Positions 31,201 to 39,844 of a stretch of 64,000 bases of DNA are shown here, in pieces. The notes under the pieces are model-generated. The model had not been told where the DNA came from and did no database searches. It saw nothing but the letters and a program-made list of their open reading frames with translations. Positions within the stretch are counted from its first letter, which is position 1. Each line of letters starts with the position of its first letter. The translations under genes and the position numbers were made by a program. The stretch is from Skeletonema tropicum (lineage: Eukaryota; Bacillariophyta; Thalassiosirophyceae; Thalassiosirales; Thalassiosiraceae): positions 1,798,001-1,862,000 of the forward strand of contig CM074139.1 of NCBI GenBank assembly GCA_037178625.1, given 5' to 3'.

Positions 31201-31940
31201 TCAATGGCCAAGAATGCGAGCTCAATGCTCTTACATGCATAGATACATGCACTAATCTAGTCGAGCTCGTCAGACTGGACAATAAGACAGCAGAACATTG
31301 CCGCGACAAGTTCTCACAATCATGGTTAGCAAGATATCCATTACCAACACGATGTGTACATGACAACGGAAAAGAATTCGTAGGTTATGAATTCCAACGC
31401 CGCCTTGAAGTCCTAGGAATCAAGGACGTAGCTACTACCAGCAGGAATCCTCAATCAAATGCAATATGCGAACGCATGCATCAAACAGTAGGAAATATTC
31501 TACGCACTACATTGAAGTCAAATCCACCACAGAATTTGCAACAAGCAAATGACATCCTCGACGAGGCTTTGTCTACAGTTATGCACGCTCTTAGATCAAA
31601 CGTCGGTACTGCCATTGGAAGTGCTCCTGGAGCCTTAGTGTTTGGACGTGACATGTTCATTAACCTTCCACTCGTTGCAGATTGGCATACGATAACGAAT
31701 CGACGTGAGCTCATCGTCAATGAATCGCTACGACGACATAACGCCAAACGACGACGATATGACTACGTAGTCGGGCAACGTGTGCTGAAGAAAAGACACA
31801 AGCCAGCCAAGTTAGGTGACAGGACAGAAGGTCCCTACAATGTAACACAAGTACATACAAATGGAACAGTCACTGTACTTCTTCGTCCAGGGATTACTGA
31901 GCGAATCAATATACGACGGGTGATTCCCTATCGTGAGTAA
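28239..31940 (+). CDS. Ty3/gypsy Pol polyprotein (PR-RT-RH-IN)
   Basis: First ATG at 28239 gives 1233 aa; the frame is open back to 28218. Aspartic protease: LLDSGSTRTLI (~125). Reverse transcriptase: ~345-520, with VSDLRQLNK, LPMGLKCSP and catalytic VYIDDVGVF (~482-490) intact. RNase H: YTDASDFQMGAVL (~629) through HTDHKNL (~690). Integrase: HHCC zinc region HAILGHPGNKRL...CDVCQ (~914-950) and the DDE core with VDCIGPW (~978), HDNGKEF (~1040) and NAICERMH (~1075). A GPY module follows near the C-terminus (EGPYNVTQVHTNGTVTV). No chromodomain is seen. All catalytic residues I can check are present, so the enzyme set looks functional. It replicates the element by reverse transcription and integration. 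Confidence 0.93.
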   Translation: MGNSDAIPKYVCIDEAVLDSSVSSVNLLCSDHFDDESSFYTCLTHHDIDPDDDASLNSFYSLGNTISDELSLEDDEDPEGHHLVSYFITVPKCSTKSLPDNMTPITIMTSQTICGVRFEKILRVLLDSGSTRTLIHKRVLPTDAQTQLLKKGKGVNTLAGTMQVESVARLRNVKLPEFDKNRTFDECKALVFDSPCAYDVLLGADALKKLGINLLYETGVVEWCGNTIQMRDAHETTRKDYVDMMEAFHIQREEEWLGYEDDYFDNYATSILDAKYDKVDIDEVVKQQDHLNDDQKEDLRRLLSKYSKLFDGTLGVYPHKKFHIDLTDDAKPFHARPYPVPKIHEATFKKELKHLVDIGVLAYQGPSEYASPTFIIPKKDGRVRWVSDLRQLNKIIKRNVYPLPRIQDILRKRPGYKFFSKLDISMQYYTFMLDEESQDLCTIVTPYGKFKYLRLPMGLKCSPDIAQGVMEDILRDLEEIDVYIDDVGVFNDDWKSHIEVLDKVLTRLQDNGFTINPLKCEWGVKETDWLGFWLTPTGLKPWKKKVNAILQMQKPTNIKDLRMFIGAVNYYKEMWPSRAHVLKPLTDMTGKKTFSWTPEMEEAFKKMKAILCQDCMSAYPDHNKRYDIYTDASDFQMGAVLMQSGRPVAYFSRKLNSAQQNYTTIEKELLSIVMTLREYRTMLLGADIHVHTDHKNLTFPNLNTQRVLRWRMYVEEFNPTIHYVPGPKNILADTFSRMPTDADEADPASEMDKQHEDNFSLCYHFVRLSEDGPPDDEVMVGKSTIEESNFCFHTPWITPGKTIDYDERNSASAESDAVPHTSVLDDPELVECFLNLPQLAAANESPLRWENVHEMQQTDDQLQEYLQRFPDRYRYKMIEGHPILVHTKPGDNPDTQWKIALPLNMIPQTIAFYHAILGHPGNKRLRESLQARYYHPQLRSFCERHHCDVCQREKLDGPGYGHLPEREMHEAPWTEVAVDCIGPWKIEVNGQECELNALTCIDTCTNLVELVRLDNKTAEHCRDKFSQSWLARYPLPTRCVHDNGKEFVGYEFQRRLEVLGIKDVATTSRNPQSNAICERMHQTVGNILRTTLKSNPPQNLQQANDILDEALSTVMHALRSNVGTAIGSAPGALVFGRDMFINLPLVADWHTITNRRELIVNESLRRHNAKRRRYDYVVGQRVLKKRHKPAKLGDRTEGPYNVTQVHTNGTVTVLLRPGITERINIRRVIPYRE

Positions 31941-32173
31941 TACCGTCTCCCCCGACGATGCGAGTGTAGTTGAAGCAGCTCGAGCTAGGTTTTCGTTGCT
32001 TTCCTAGCAGAAGGTTTAAATTCCTTCAAAGGTTGAAACTCCTTCATTCACACAACAACCAATGTCTATGTTAAGTGCGCGCACGCTGGGTTAAGACCAA
32101 CTAATTCAGTGACTTGATCGATCAGAGGTTAACTAGCAGGGTCGATTGTGGGATCGATCCTGGTGGGGAAGAG

Positions 32174-32403
32174 TGCTATGCCCAGTACGACAGGTACGGT
32201 CATTGCCTAAGAGATTCCTAAGATTCTCTGAGTAGATGGTTTGGCGATCTGCGAACCAGAGAGGATTCTCGATAATAAGAAAGATTAGCTGTTGGCGATC
32301 ATGAGAAGCCAACTTGTAGTGATAACATCTCATAACTTCATTGAACCAACACTTTCAACGAACTCCGTGTTTATTACAGTCATTCACCGACAGTGGTTGA
32401 ACA
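32174..32403 (+). repeat. 3' LTR of element 2
   Basis: 230 bp, identical to the 5' LTR; preceded by GGTGGGGAAGAG and followed by GGCAC. Confidence 0.96.
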
Positions 32404-32408
32404 GGCAC

Positions 32409-33046
32409 CACGACCACGAACTTGAGTCATTCCTTTTCTTTTCACGGGGAGAAAGTAAGACTCGAACTTACTTGATGTGACGTAATGAGCCGAAAAAGCC
32501 GAGGTCAATCAACTTGACCACAGTGATCCGTGCCTTATGAATGACTTGTGGAAGAAGAAGAAGTTGAGTTTTGAGTCGGTCCATATGTAAGGCAAAAGCA
32601 AAGTAGAGGTAGAGGCTGATATTTCGAGAGTTGCATTTGTTTGCAAGAATGGTTGCACCAGAAGATTAAGGCGTCAGGAAAGCACGTGCATATCATACAG
32701 CGACAGAGACTCCAACATTGCTCGGGAAATCGTCGCTTCACAATCGTGTGGCCGAGTTCCTCATTCAGTAATCATCTATGGGGGTAGGAGTAACTACGAA
32801 TGCGAATACGACTACGACAATTGGACCATAGAGATCGAGATCGGTAAGTAGTGAACAACTTATTGACGTACTGACTTATTCATTAAGGTGTTAATTTGTG
32901 ATGCGCTCCCAGCCCCTCGGCACTATCATCATAGACAGCTGCCATCACAAAATCTAGGCGGAAGGGGAATGGGGTGGACAGCCGAACGATTTGGTCGAAC
33001 TGATCATTTTAGAAGAAGATGATGAAAACCCCATAATTACTCTAAC
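32409..33046. other. Intergenic, no gene seen
   Basis: This is the right flank of element 2. It joins the sequence left of 27745 as the pre-insertion site and holds no convincing ORF. Confidence 0.6.
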
Positions 33047-33475
33047 TCAGTCCTCCTTTGCATCCGGCGTCTTAGCACCTTCATCCGTCACTGGTTGCGA
33101 ATGCTTCTTCAAATCTCCGCGCCTCGTTGTGGGCGTCCAATTGAGCGTCACCGCACTGATCGGGGATCTGAGTGGGGTACCTCGTTGAATGTTCAAACTC
33201 AAACGCCTACTCAACCTCATCGGCTTCGACGAAGGGGACCTTGGCCTTAGCTTTCCAGAGAGCTTGTGTTTGCCGCCTCGACCAAAGCCGCGGGCAACGT
33301 TTTGACCGTTTGCTCTTTTCATTAGCCCCATGCCTCTTCCTCCATAGGTGCGTTTGGTCTTAGTTTTGTCTCCGACTCCGGCGGAAATGTTTCGAGTAGC
33401 AGCGACGACCTTCTGGATCTTGCTTGCTGCGCCGGTGGCACCAGTAGCAGCAACTGTTGACTTGCCGTTGTTCAT
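33047..33475 (-). CDS. Small basic hypothetical protein
   Basis: 142 aa from ATG 33475. It is strongly basic, with Gly/Arg/Lys-rich segments (GGRGMGLMKRANGQNVARGFGRGGKHKLSGK), then RPRSPSSKPMRLSRRLSL, and a Thr/Lys tail. Composition fits a nuclear, RNA- or chromatin-associated or disordered protein. No conserved domain was recognised. It is divergent from the membrane protein at 33689 with a 213-bp spacer that could serve as a shared promoter. The composition is unlike a random frame, which supports the call. Confidence 0.55.
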   Translation of the reverse strand: MNNGKSTVAATGATGAASKIQKVVAATRNISAGVGDKTKTKRTYGGRGMGLMKRANGQNVARGFGRGGKHKLSGKLRPRSPSSKPMRLSRRLSLNIQRGTPLRSPISAVTLNWTPTTRRGDLKKHSQPVTDEGAKTPDAKED

Positions 33476-33688
33476 CGTGTAAGTTATGAGAGCAATATCG
33501 ATTTCGGAGGCTCGCTATTGAGTACAATACTCTATCGATCGTAGATAGATTAGTATTTTCCCTTTTCGCTCGCTTTTCGGAGGGAGCCACGACTCACAGA
33601 AGGGACGCAACTCGATTTTTTTATTGCCTCTACTGACACAAGGTGAAAGATAGGCTGATACCAACTCAAGCAAGCAAATACTATAATC

Positions 33689-34195
33689 ATGTTCAGCTTT
33701 GTGCTTGAGTGGGGTCGTATTCAGGATCAGTATCCGCTTTTGGACATCAACGGTGGGCAGTTCCAAAAGAATTACCCACTCATGCGGAGCTTCAACGAAC
33801 TGCTCGCTGCATTCTTCTGCCTGGTTAGATTCGTCGTTGCAGCATGTGCGTTGAATGGGATTTTCGTTATAGTAATTCTCAAATTACTTCTGGACTTGTC
33901 ATTTGGAGTTGTATCGATATGGCGAGCATCCAGGACCGACATCAACTTCGGACAGTTTCAAATGCATTGCCTTAACTCTCCAGACTTGATGAGGAGCTTC
34001 ACCGAAGTGTTCGCTACAATGGTCGGCCTGATTGATTTCGTTGGTAAAGCATTTTTGATGGATGTCGCTTTTGTGCTTGCAATCCTCAAATTAATTCTGG
34101 ACTTGTCCATGGGAATGTTATCTATTACAATCAAATCTGTGGGATTACTTCGCCGGGAGCACTTTTTATTAGCACTTCGATGCTTGTCGTTTTGA
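33689..34195 (+). CDS. Small membrane protein with internal duplication
   Basis: 168 aa, ATG 33689. The protein is two related halves. Unit 1 (~20-78) has a QFQ segment, LMRSFNELLA, then a hydrophobic stretch ending ILKLLLDLSFGVVSI. Unit 2 (~86-147) has QFQ, LMRSFTEVFA, then a hydrophobic stretch ending ILKLILDLSMGMLSI. Each unit carries one or two membrane-spanning helices (FFCLVRFVVAACALNGIFVIVI in the first). No signal peptide or known family. The repeat shows the frame is real. A two-fold symmetric small membrane protein such as a channel, transporter subunit or membrane-shaping protein is possible but unproven. Confidence 0.6.
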   Translation: MFSFVLEWGRIQDQYPLLDINGGQFQKNYPLMRSFNELLAAFFCLVRFVVAACALNGIFVIVILKLLLDLSFGVVSIWRASRTDINFGQFQMHCLNSPDLMRSFTEVFATMVGLIDFVGKAFLMDVAFVLAILKLILDLSMGMLSITIKSVGLLRREHFLLALRCLSF

Positions 34196-34288
34196 TTCCA
34201 TGCGTGCTATGAACGGAGTTGGAAGATGCGGCAGAATAAGTTGTTCAACCGTAATCAAAATAATAGATACCTATTTATCAACCCAACC

Positions 34289-35968
34289 TTACAAGCCCGT
34301 ATCAGGCCAGGATTCTAACCACGCAAACTCATTGTAATCAATCAACAACTCATCTCCCTTCTTGATATCTCGGAAAGCATAGTAGTCCATGTCACATCGA
34401 GTTTCATGCGGCCTGCCGCATTGCACGTTGGGAGGATCCCAACCTGGTTGATCTCGTCCCTCATTCAACAAAGAGCCACTATCCAAATCCATAACCACTT
34501 TCATCGGTCCACCTTCGTACAAATCTTGTACCCAAGACCACACATGCATATCACACGTCATACCAGAATCGGCGAAGCGCTCATCGATAGCAAAAAGAAG
34601 CTTCCTCCAAGTATGTCCATAGTTGAAGATAATAGTATTGTTGGTGGCCTTGAACACCATTTCTCCCGCCTTGATATCTCTGACGGCTTGCAGGCCACGT
34701 CCCTTCTCACCAGATTGAAACGGAATGACATTTTGGGAAAAATCAAACACCTCTTCAGACAATTGATAAGAATGCACTCCTTCTGGACCATCCTCGTCTT
34801 TCTTATCCTCCTCGACGAATTCATGATAAAAATCACGTACCTCACGCCATTGTTGCTCAGTCCAAAGCGGACGAGAGGAGGAGAATGCTTTCTCGCAACC
34901 AAAGTAGGCATGAAGTTCCCAATAACTGAATTCGTTTCGCCGCTCTGGATCTAGCCTTCGGCGCAACATAGCCTCAGTTCGGATGTCCTCGTCATCTGAT
35001 TCTAGATCAGCCCTAATGTCGTCGGGCAAGTCCTCATCAGCAATCTCAAAACCAGTATCCCCTACGCCGATACCGTGGTACCAGGCGGACACACCATCAT
35101 CTTCTTCGTAATCTTCTTCGTAATCTTCATCGTCATAATAATCTTCATCTTCTTCATCAAAATCCTCCTCTTCATCACTCCACTCAGCACCCATATCACC
35201 ATCATATACCAACCACTCTTCCGCCAAATCCCAAAACACCAGAAATTGTTCATAACTCATATCACCCTTTAGAACATCTTGCCCCAACGCTTTCTTCCAC
35301 AATACAAAAAAGTCTTTTTGCAAGATATCATCAGATAGGGCATCCATATTCCAAAGTTGATCGTATGATATTCCAGTTCCTTTATTGTGACCACCGCTTA
35401 ATTTCATGAAACTAGCCTTTGCCATGAGCAATTTATCCAATAGGTTGTTGAACTTGACAAATTGAGATAATTTCATTTCACCCTCATCCGATTCGGATCC
35501 TGTAGCTTTGCGCCATAGATTGAGTAATTCACCTTCTTTTAAAACATTTAAGATATTTTCCATTTCATCCCATCCCTCGAGTTGTTCATAAGTGATTGTC
35601 GTGCTGTCCTCGCCATTTTCTGCAGTCAATTCCTCAAAGACTTCTTTGTCCACTTCATATGCATCTACTGTTTCCTCGATCAATTCGTTAATTTTGTCCA
35701 GTTGCGTATCGACGGCTTTCAGTCCAAAATCTGCATATAATTCCGCCGAAGATGAGGATATGATGTCTCCATTTGCATCAATACCCACGGTATCAATTGC
35801 GGCAGAGCCTTCTTTCATTGCACGCTGCAAAACTTCATCGGAGTGGGCGGCGAAGTTATCCAACGCCGCTTGTATTTTTGATTCGTAGTCAGCAGATGCA
35901 TCCACAGCGGTAGCTGCAATGCTGACCAATGCAAGGGTGGTAAGTATTCGGTTCATCTTCAATATCAT
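34289..35968 (-). CDS. Secretory SET-like domain protein (copy B)
   Basis: Single exon; ATG at 35968 (MILKMNRILTT) chosen because it opens the signal peptide; ATG at 35956 is the alternative and aligns with copy A. It gives 559 aa. It shares all landmarks with copy A at 10546-12243: the ESKIQAALDNFAAHSDE region, two EF-hand-like units, an Asp/Glu/Tyr-rich insert (~260-300, longer here), LRRRLDP, and a C-terminal SET-like region from GEKGRGLQAVRDIKAGEMVF to FRDIKKGDELLIDYNEF. The expected NH motif again reads LLNEGRDQPGW, so this substitution is a family trait and not a random lesion. The orientation is opposite to copy A, 22 kb away. Confidence 0.7.
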   Translation of the reverse strand: MILKMNRILTTLALVSIAATAVDASADYESKIQAALDNFAAHSDEVLQRAMKEGSAAIDTVGIDANGDIISSSSAELYADFGLKAVDTQLDKINELIEETVDAYEVDKEVFEELTAENGEDSTTITYEQLEGWDEMENILNVLKEGELLNLWRKATGSESDEGEMKLSQFVKFNNLLDKLLMAKASFMKLSGGHNKGTGISYDQLWNMDALSDDILQKDFFVLWKKALGQDVLKGDMSYEQFLVFWDLAEEWLVYDGDMGAEWSDEEEDFDEEDEDYYDDEDYEEDYEEDDGVSAWYHGIGVGDTGFEIADEDLPDDIRADLESDDEDIRTEAMLRRRLDPERRNEFSYWELHAYFGCEKAFSSSRPLWTEQQWREVRDFYHEFVEEDKKDEDGPEGVHSYQLSEEVFDFSQNVIPFQSGEKGRGLQAVRDIKAGEMVFKATNNTIIFNYGHTWRKLLFAIDERFADSGMTCDMHVWSWVQDLYEGGPMKVVMDLDSGSLLNEGRDQPGWDPPNVQCGRPHETRCDMDYYAFRDIKKGDELLIDYNEFAWLESWPDTGL

Positions 35969-36150
35969 TGTGGAGAGAAGCAATGATGTACTGTTGTTCG
36001 CTTGCTGCTGCAATGCAATCTAATCCTGTTGCATCATGTTGCATTGCAATCTTGTTTAGCTTGGATTGGAAATTTTTTGAAGAAAGATTTCTTGGAGAAG
36101 CTTCCCGCTTCCCTGCCTCAAGGATCTTCAGACACCTGTCTGAGTCACTA

Positions 36151-36835
36151 GTGAACGGAAAACGTGGAATGCAGTCTGGAGTCACTCGAAAAGAAAGTGA
36201 CCTAAAAATCCGAAGACCCACACAGAGCTGAATGGAAGTGATCAGCAGTAAGTATGTACGTATATAACAGAAATTTTAACATACTTAAGTAGTGTAAAAG
36301 AAGAAGAATTCGATCTTCTGTGAATGATATGTGAGTTGCTAGCCAAGATGTGGTATTCTGGTGTTGACTCCTCGCTCAGCAGTTCAGGCCAAAGGCCAAT
36401 TGAATGTAAAGTTAGCCCCACCCAGATTCCCTGAAAAGAGTGTGAACTCCTGGATGGAAGAGGAAGCAAGCAGATGGAAATACGTAAGTAGTGTAAAAGA
36501 AGTATGATGCAGTGAACGGAAAACGTGGAATGCCTAGCTAACTCTGGAGTCTGGAGTCACTCGAAACGAAAGTGACCTAAAAATCCGAAGACCCACACAG
36601 AACTGAATGGAAGTGATCTGAGGTATGCAAGTAGTGTAAAAGAAGTAGGCGGAGAAAGAATTTGATCTTCGGCAAATGACGTGTGAGTTGCTCTAGAGAG
36701 CAAGATGTGATAGTCTGGTAGTTGGTAGTTGGGTTCCTCGCTCTGCAGTGCAGGCCAATTGAATGTAAAGTTTTAGCCCCACCCAGATTCCCTGAAAAGA
36801 AAGTGAACTAACTGGAAGGAATTGGAAGCAAGCAG
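36151..36835. repeat. Two tandem copies of a ~324-bp unit
   Basis: Copy 1 36151-36473 and copy 2 36512-36835 share GTGAACGGAAAACGTGGAATG at the start and CCCACCCAGATTCCCTGAAAAG then GAAGCAAGCAG at the end, with scattered substitutions and small indels. The 38-bp spacer contains another partial match (AAGTAGTGTAAAAGAAG). No ORF spans them. Confidence 0.85.
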
Positions 36836-37023
36836 TTTTGCCAGTGCTCTGTCAATTTCTGTGCCCATTGTGGCGAACAAGCTGCCTTTCATCTCCCGTC
36901 CATGTGATACAAATCTTTTATGTATAGGATCATTCCGGCAGTATCATCGTCGCAGCACATCAGTATTAAGGAGCGATTACACATCTTATCCTATCGATCG
37001 TAGAAGATAAATTCATTACCTAT

Positions 37024-38226
37024 TCACTCCTTCATGGCAGCATCTCGGATAGACCATCGGAAACCAAGTTTTTCCAACTCTTTTATCCTCACATCAGTCA
37101 AATGGGTATGATGCCCTTCCATCTTGAATCTCATCTCTGTCCGTTGAGTGTCTACCCAAACCCCTAAATCACCATCATTCTTACCCAAATTCAAATGACC
37201 ATTCTCTTCTTTGTATGCCTTGAGCTGTTCCAGACGGCTCTGCCATACATATTCGTGACTAGTTTGCCAATCAAAGTTGATTGAATCCAATCTCTCCTCA
37301 CGTTCATCTGTGAGTGCGCATGCGATAGTCGGATTGGCACGTTTCATATTCCATAACTTTCGTTGTGTTCCGCACCATGCTTGGAGCGACTTGTATTCTT
37401 GTGTAGACGGTATGCAGGAATGACCATTTGTTTCGATAAACTCTGTTACTTCGATGAATCGTTGTTCCCATTGATGTTGTCTAACGTTCCAAATGAAATC
37501 AATCTCATTTAATTTGTCAATCTGATACGTGCTCAATTTGCCCTTATCATTGCATTGACGTTGGTATTGGACCCAACCACCCAAACTGCTACTCTTTAAA
37601 GGAACATTACTGTGGCCATGCTCATTATAATACATCTTGAGTTCGGCATATCGTTCCTCCCAAGATCGTTTTTGCCACTTTTTCAGTGTTGGCACTTTGT
37701 TATTATGATTTCGTGCATCAAACACAAACTTTACTTGGTTCAGTGCCTTGATTCTAGATTCGTCAAGTGTTCCCTGTTTATAATACGAACGTTGCCGTTG
37801 AACCCATCGTCCCAATGTTGCATCCGCCACTGGTATTAATGTATGATGATGTTTGTTGTAGTAAGCGAGAAGTAGATTGTATTTTTGTAACCATGCTCGA
37901 TCTGATTTTGTTATTGGCTTAAAGTCCACTAATGAGCTTTCTAATCCGTTCATTTGCTCCTCATCATGATTGAAACTATCATCTGTATACAGTGTATTGG
38001 ATGGTATGTGCGATATCTCAGTTTCTAGCGATGGTTTGGTGTCTTCAAGTAACGCATCGCTTGAGCACATCCGTAGAGCAGCACCCGACAACTGTTTCGT
38101 TCGGCTGATGATGGGATATGCAGCCACCGATCTTAATGCACAGAGCAGCAGCGGCGCCGCCAGAAGGGACATCATCTGAACACACTTTTGAGGACAACCT
38201 TCCATCATGATGTTATGAATATGCAT
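37024..38226 (-). CDS. Secretory protein with four helicase-associated (HA) repeats
   Basis: 400 aa from ATG 38226. The frame is open farther upstream but with no ATG, and this start opens a signal-like segment (MMSLLAAPLLLCALRSVAAYP, ~18-37). Four ~65-aa helicase-associated domains follow at ~109-175, ~190-250, ~253-320 and ~322-395. They are recognised by repeated W...R...L..Y...HGH..VP (or NGH) starts, a central LG.WV..QR or LQAWCGTQR, and an I..L..I.F.W end. HA domains are small helical folds thought to bind nucleic acid and abundant in diatoms and other stramenopiles without any helicase. The signal peptide suggests import into plastid or the secretory pathway; start codon and targeting are inferred. 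Confidence 0.75.
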   Translation of the reverse strand: MHIHNIMMEGCPQKCVQMMSLLAAPLLLCALRSVAAYPIISRTKQLSGAALRMCSSDALLEDTKPSLETEISHIPSNTLYTDDSFNHDEEQMNGLESSLVDFKPITKSDRAWLQKYNLLLAYYNKHHHTLIPVADATLGRWVQRQRSYYKQGTLDESRIKALNQVKFVFDARNHNNKVPTLKKWQKRSWEERYAELKMYYNEHGHSNVPLKSSSLGGWVQYQRQCNDKGKLSTYQIDKLNEIDFIWNVRQHQWEQRFIEVTEFIETNGHSCIPSTQEYKSLQAWCGTQRKLWNMKRANPTIACALTDEREERLDSINFDWQTSHEYVWQSRLEQLKAYKEENGHLNLGKNDGDLGVWVDTQRTEMRFKMEGHHTHLTDVRIKELEKLGFRWSIRDAAMKE

Positions 38227-39844
38227 GAGTTTGATACATAGTGTGGCAGCTGCTCTTGCTTTTGGATGGAGAGTGGAGAGTGGAGTGAATGACGATGACG
38301 CAGAAGCGCAGGTATTTTTATGAGGCAGCACGGGGTTACGCCACTTAATCTCGACTAAATTAGAAAAATATTGAGACACCTACCTGACTTCGAAAAGTTC
38401 CGTCACCCCACGCAAAAATCACACACAATGGCACAAACTTCAAAAAAATCCTCAACCATAGACACTATACAGCGGAGAACATCTCCTACCATTACACCAG
38501 TACATGGCAAACCCTCCGCGTTTTTTTACAGTAGCTTCATCATATACCACCCGACCCCTGCGCAGAAAACGCGGAGCATTGGTTACGATGTATTCCTTCA
38601 ATAAAAAGTTTCGTGCGCGAAGTTTCCTAATGAAACATTGCCGTTCATGTCGGAGGGAGAGTCATGCCGGTGCATAACCCATGGAGACATAAAGCATGAT
38701 CCTTGCAGCCCACCAATCGAGTGTATATATCCATAGGGAGGCGTGGGTGTCTTAGTGTACCGATGTTTCGGCCGGTAACACCATCCTCAACGTCGTAACT
38801 CGATGTCCATCAATGGTTCATTTTTATCTTTGGCCCTACTGCAATAAGGAGTGACAATAACACCAATGAAGGCAACCAACACTCTCCATCGACTCTAATA
38901 TGGTGATAGACGATTAATTGACCCTTGGAGTGGAATGGAAGCTCTTATGACATCATTTTGATGATACAAAAAATGTACATGTTTTTCGTCTCTGTCGAAC
39001 GCAACAACTAACCGAAAGCTAATGGAAACGGGATGCATATCGATCAAACAAGCATCAGCTTATTATTATTATGATAGTAAACATCCTTGGGAGCGATAAT
39101 AACAATGAGTTCTGAGGAAATACTTGTTTGTTCAGTAAAACTCATTGCATATTTAGCCTACATCAAAACCAACATACATAACACTGTCTCCCATGTGTTA
39201 TAATCACTATAAAGCATCATCCACTTGTCGAAGTATTCGAATATACGCATACGATCAATTGGTAAATAAATTACCACTCATTTGATGTTATCGGTCCTTC
39301 ACGATGTTGATTTCAGCATTGCGTTTAAGGAGCAAATAATAGATTCTGTCTAACTTGTGAAATGTGGTTGATTATCGATTAGATGATGGGTTTGGACTAC
39401 CCAAGGATAAATAGACGCCCAATGTATATATAAAATTGATGTGGTGAAAGGATATCCTCTCTTTTGTAACATATCATTGCCGAAACGTCCATAGGAGGGG
39501 TGAATGGAGGTGAAAGTGGTAAATTTTATTCCGTCGATGGCGACGTTATTTTATTCATTTACGGTGGATCGACTGAGTTTTCCTGGCTTGGGCGCGTATA
39601 AGATGATTTATGCGACTGATCAAGCCGAGTATTCTAGGCGTATTCAATATGCACGCTTAACTGTGGCCACAGGAGTGGAGGACATCATGGTGACGGTGTA
39701 AAAGGTGTGGTGGATGATGGATTTTTTGCGTTTCTCGTTCCATCTCAAAATTACGCGGGAAGGCCAAACGTAACCCCGTGGCAGGGCGAAGAGATGACGC
39801 ATCACACAAAGCGCGCCAAAAATTGGATGGAGACGAGGGCGAGT
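38227..39844. other. Intergenic, no gene seen
   Basis: This is the promoter side of the HA-repeat gene, then A+T-rich DNA up to the first 2.36-kb direct repeat. Short frames at 39504-39970 have no recognisable features. Confidence 0.55.

Larger units (their letters stand above)
27746..32403 (+). mobile_element. Complete Ty3/gypsy LTR retrotransposon lacking a visible gag
   Basis: 4658 bp between two 230-bp LTRs (27746-27975 and 32174-32403) that I find identical base for base, beginning TGCTATGC and ending TTGAACA. Target duplication GGCAC is at 27741-27745 and 32404-32408. The polypurine tract GGTGGGGAAGAG abuts the 3' LTR. After the 5' LTR comes a 12-bp palindrome CTATTTAAATAG and no TGG-type primer site. 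Coding capacity is a 66-codon frame, an in-frame TGA, then a full pol. Identical LTRs imply a very recent insertion. With no room for gag, the element may depend on another element for capsid. Confidence 0.95.

Noticed and set aside
32133..32333. 66-aa minus frame also present at 27714-27905
   Set aside because: Both are LTR sequence of element 2.
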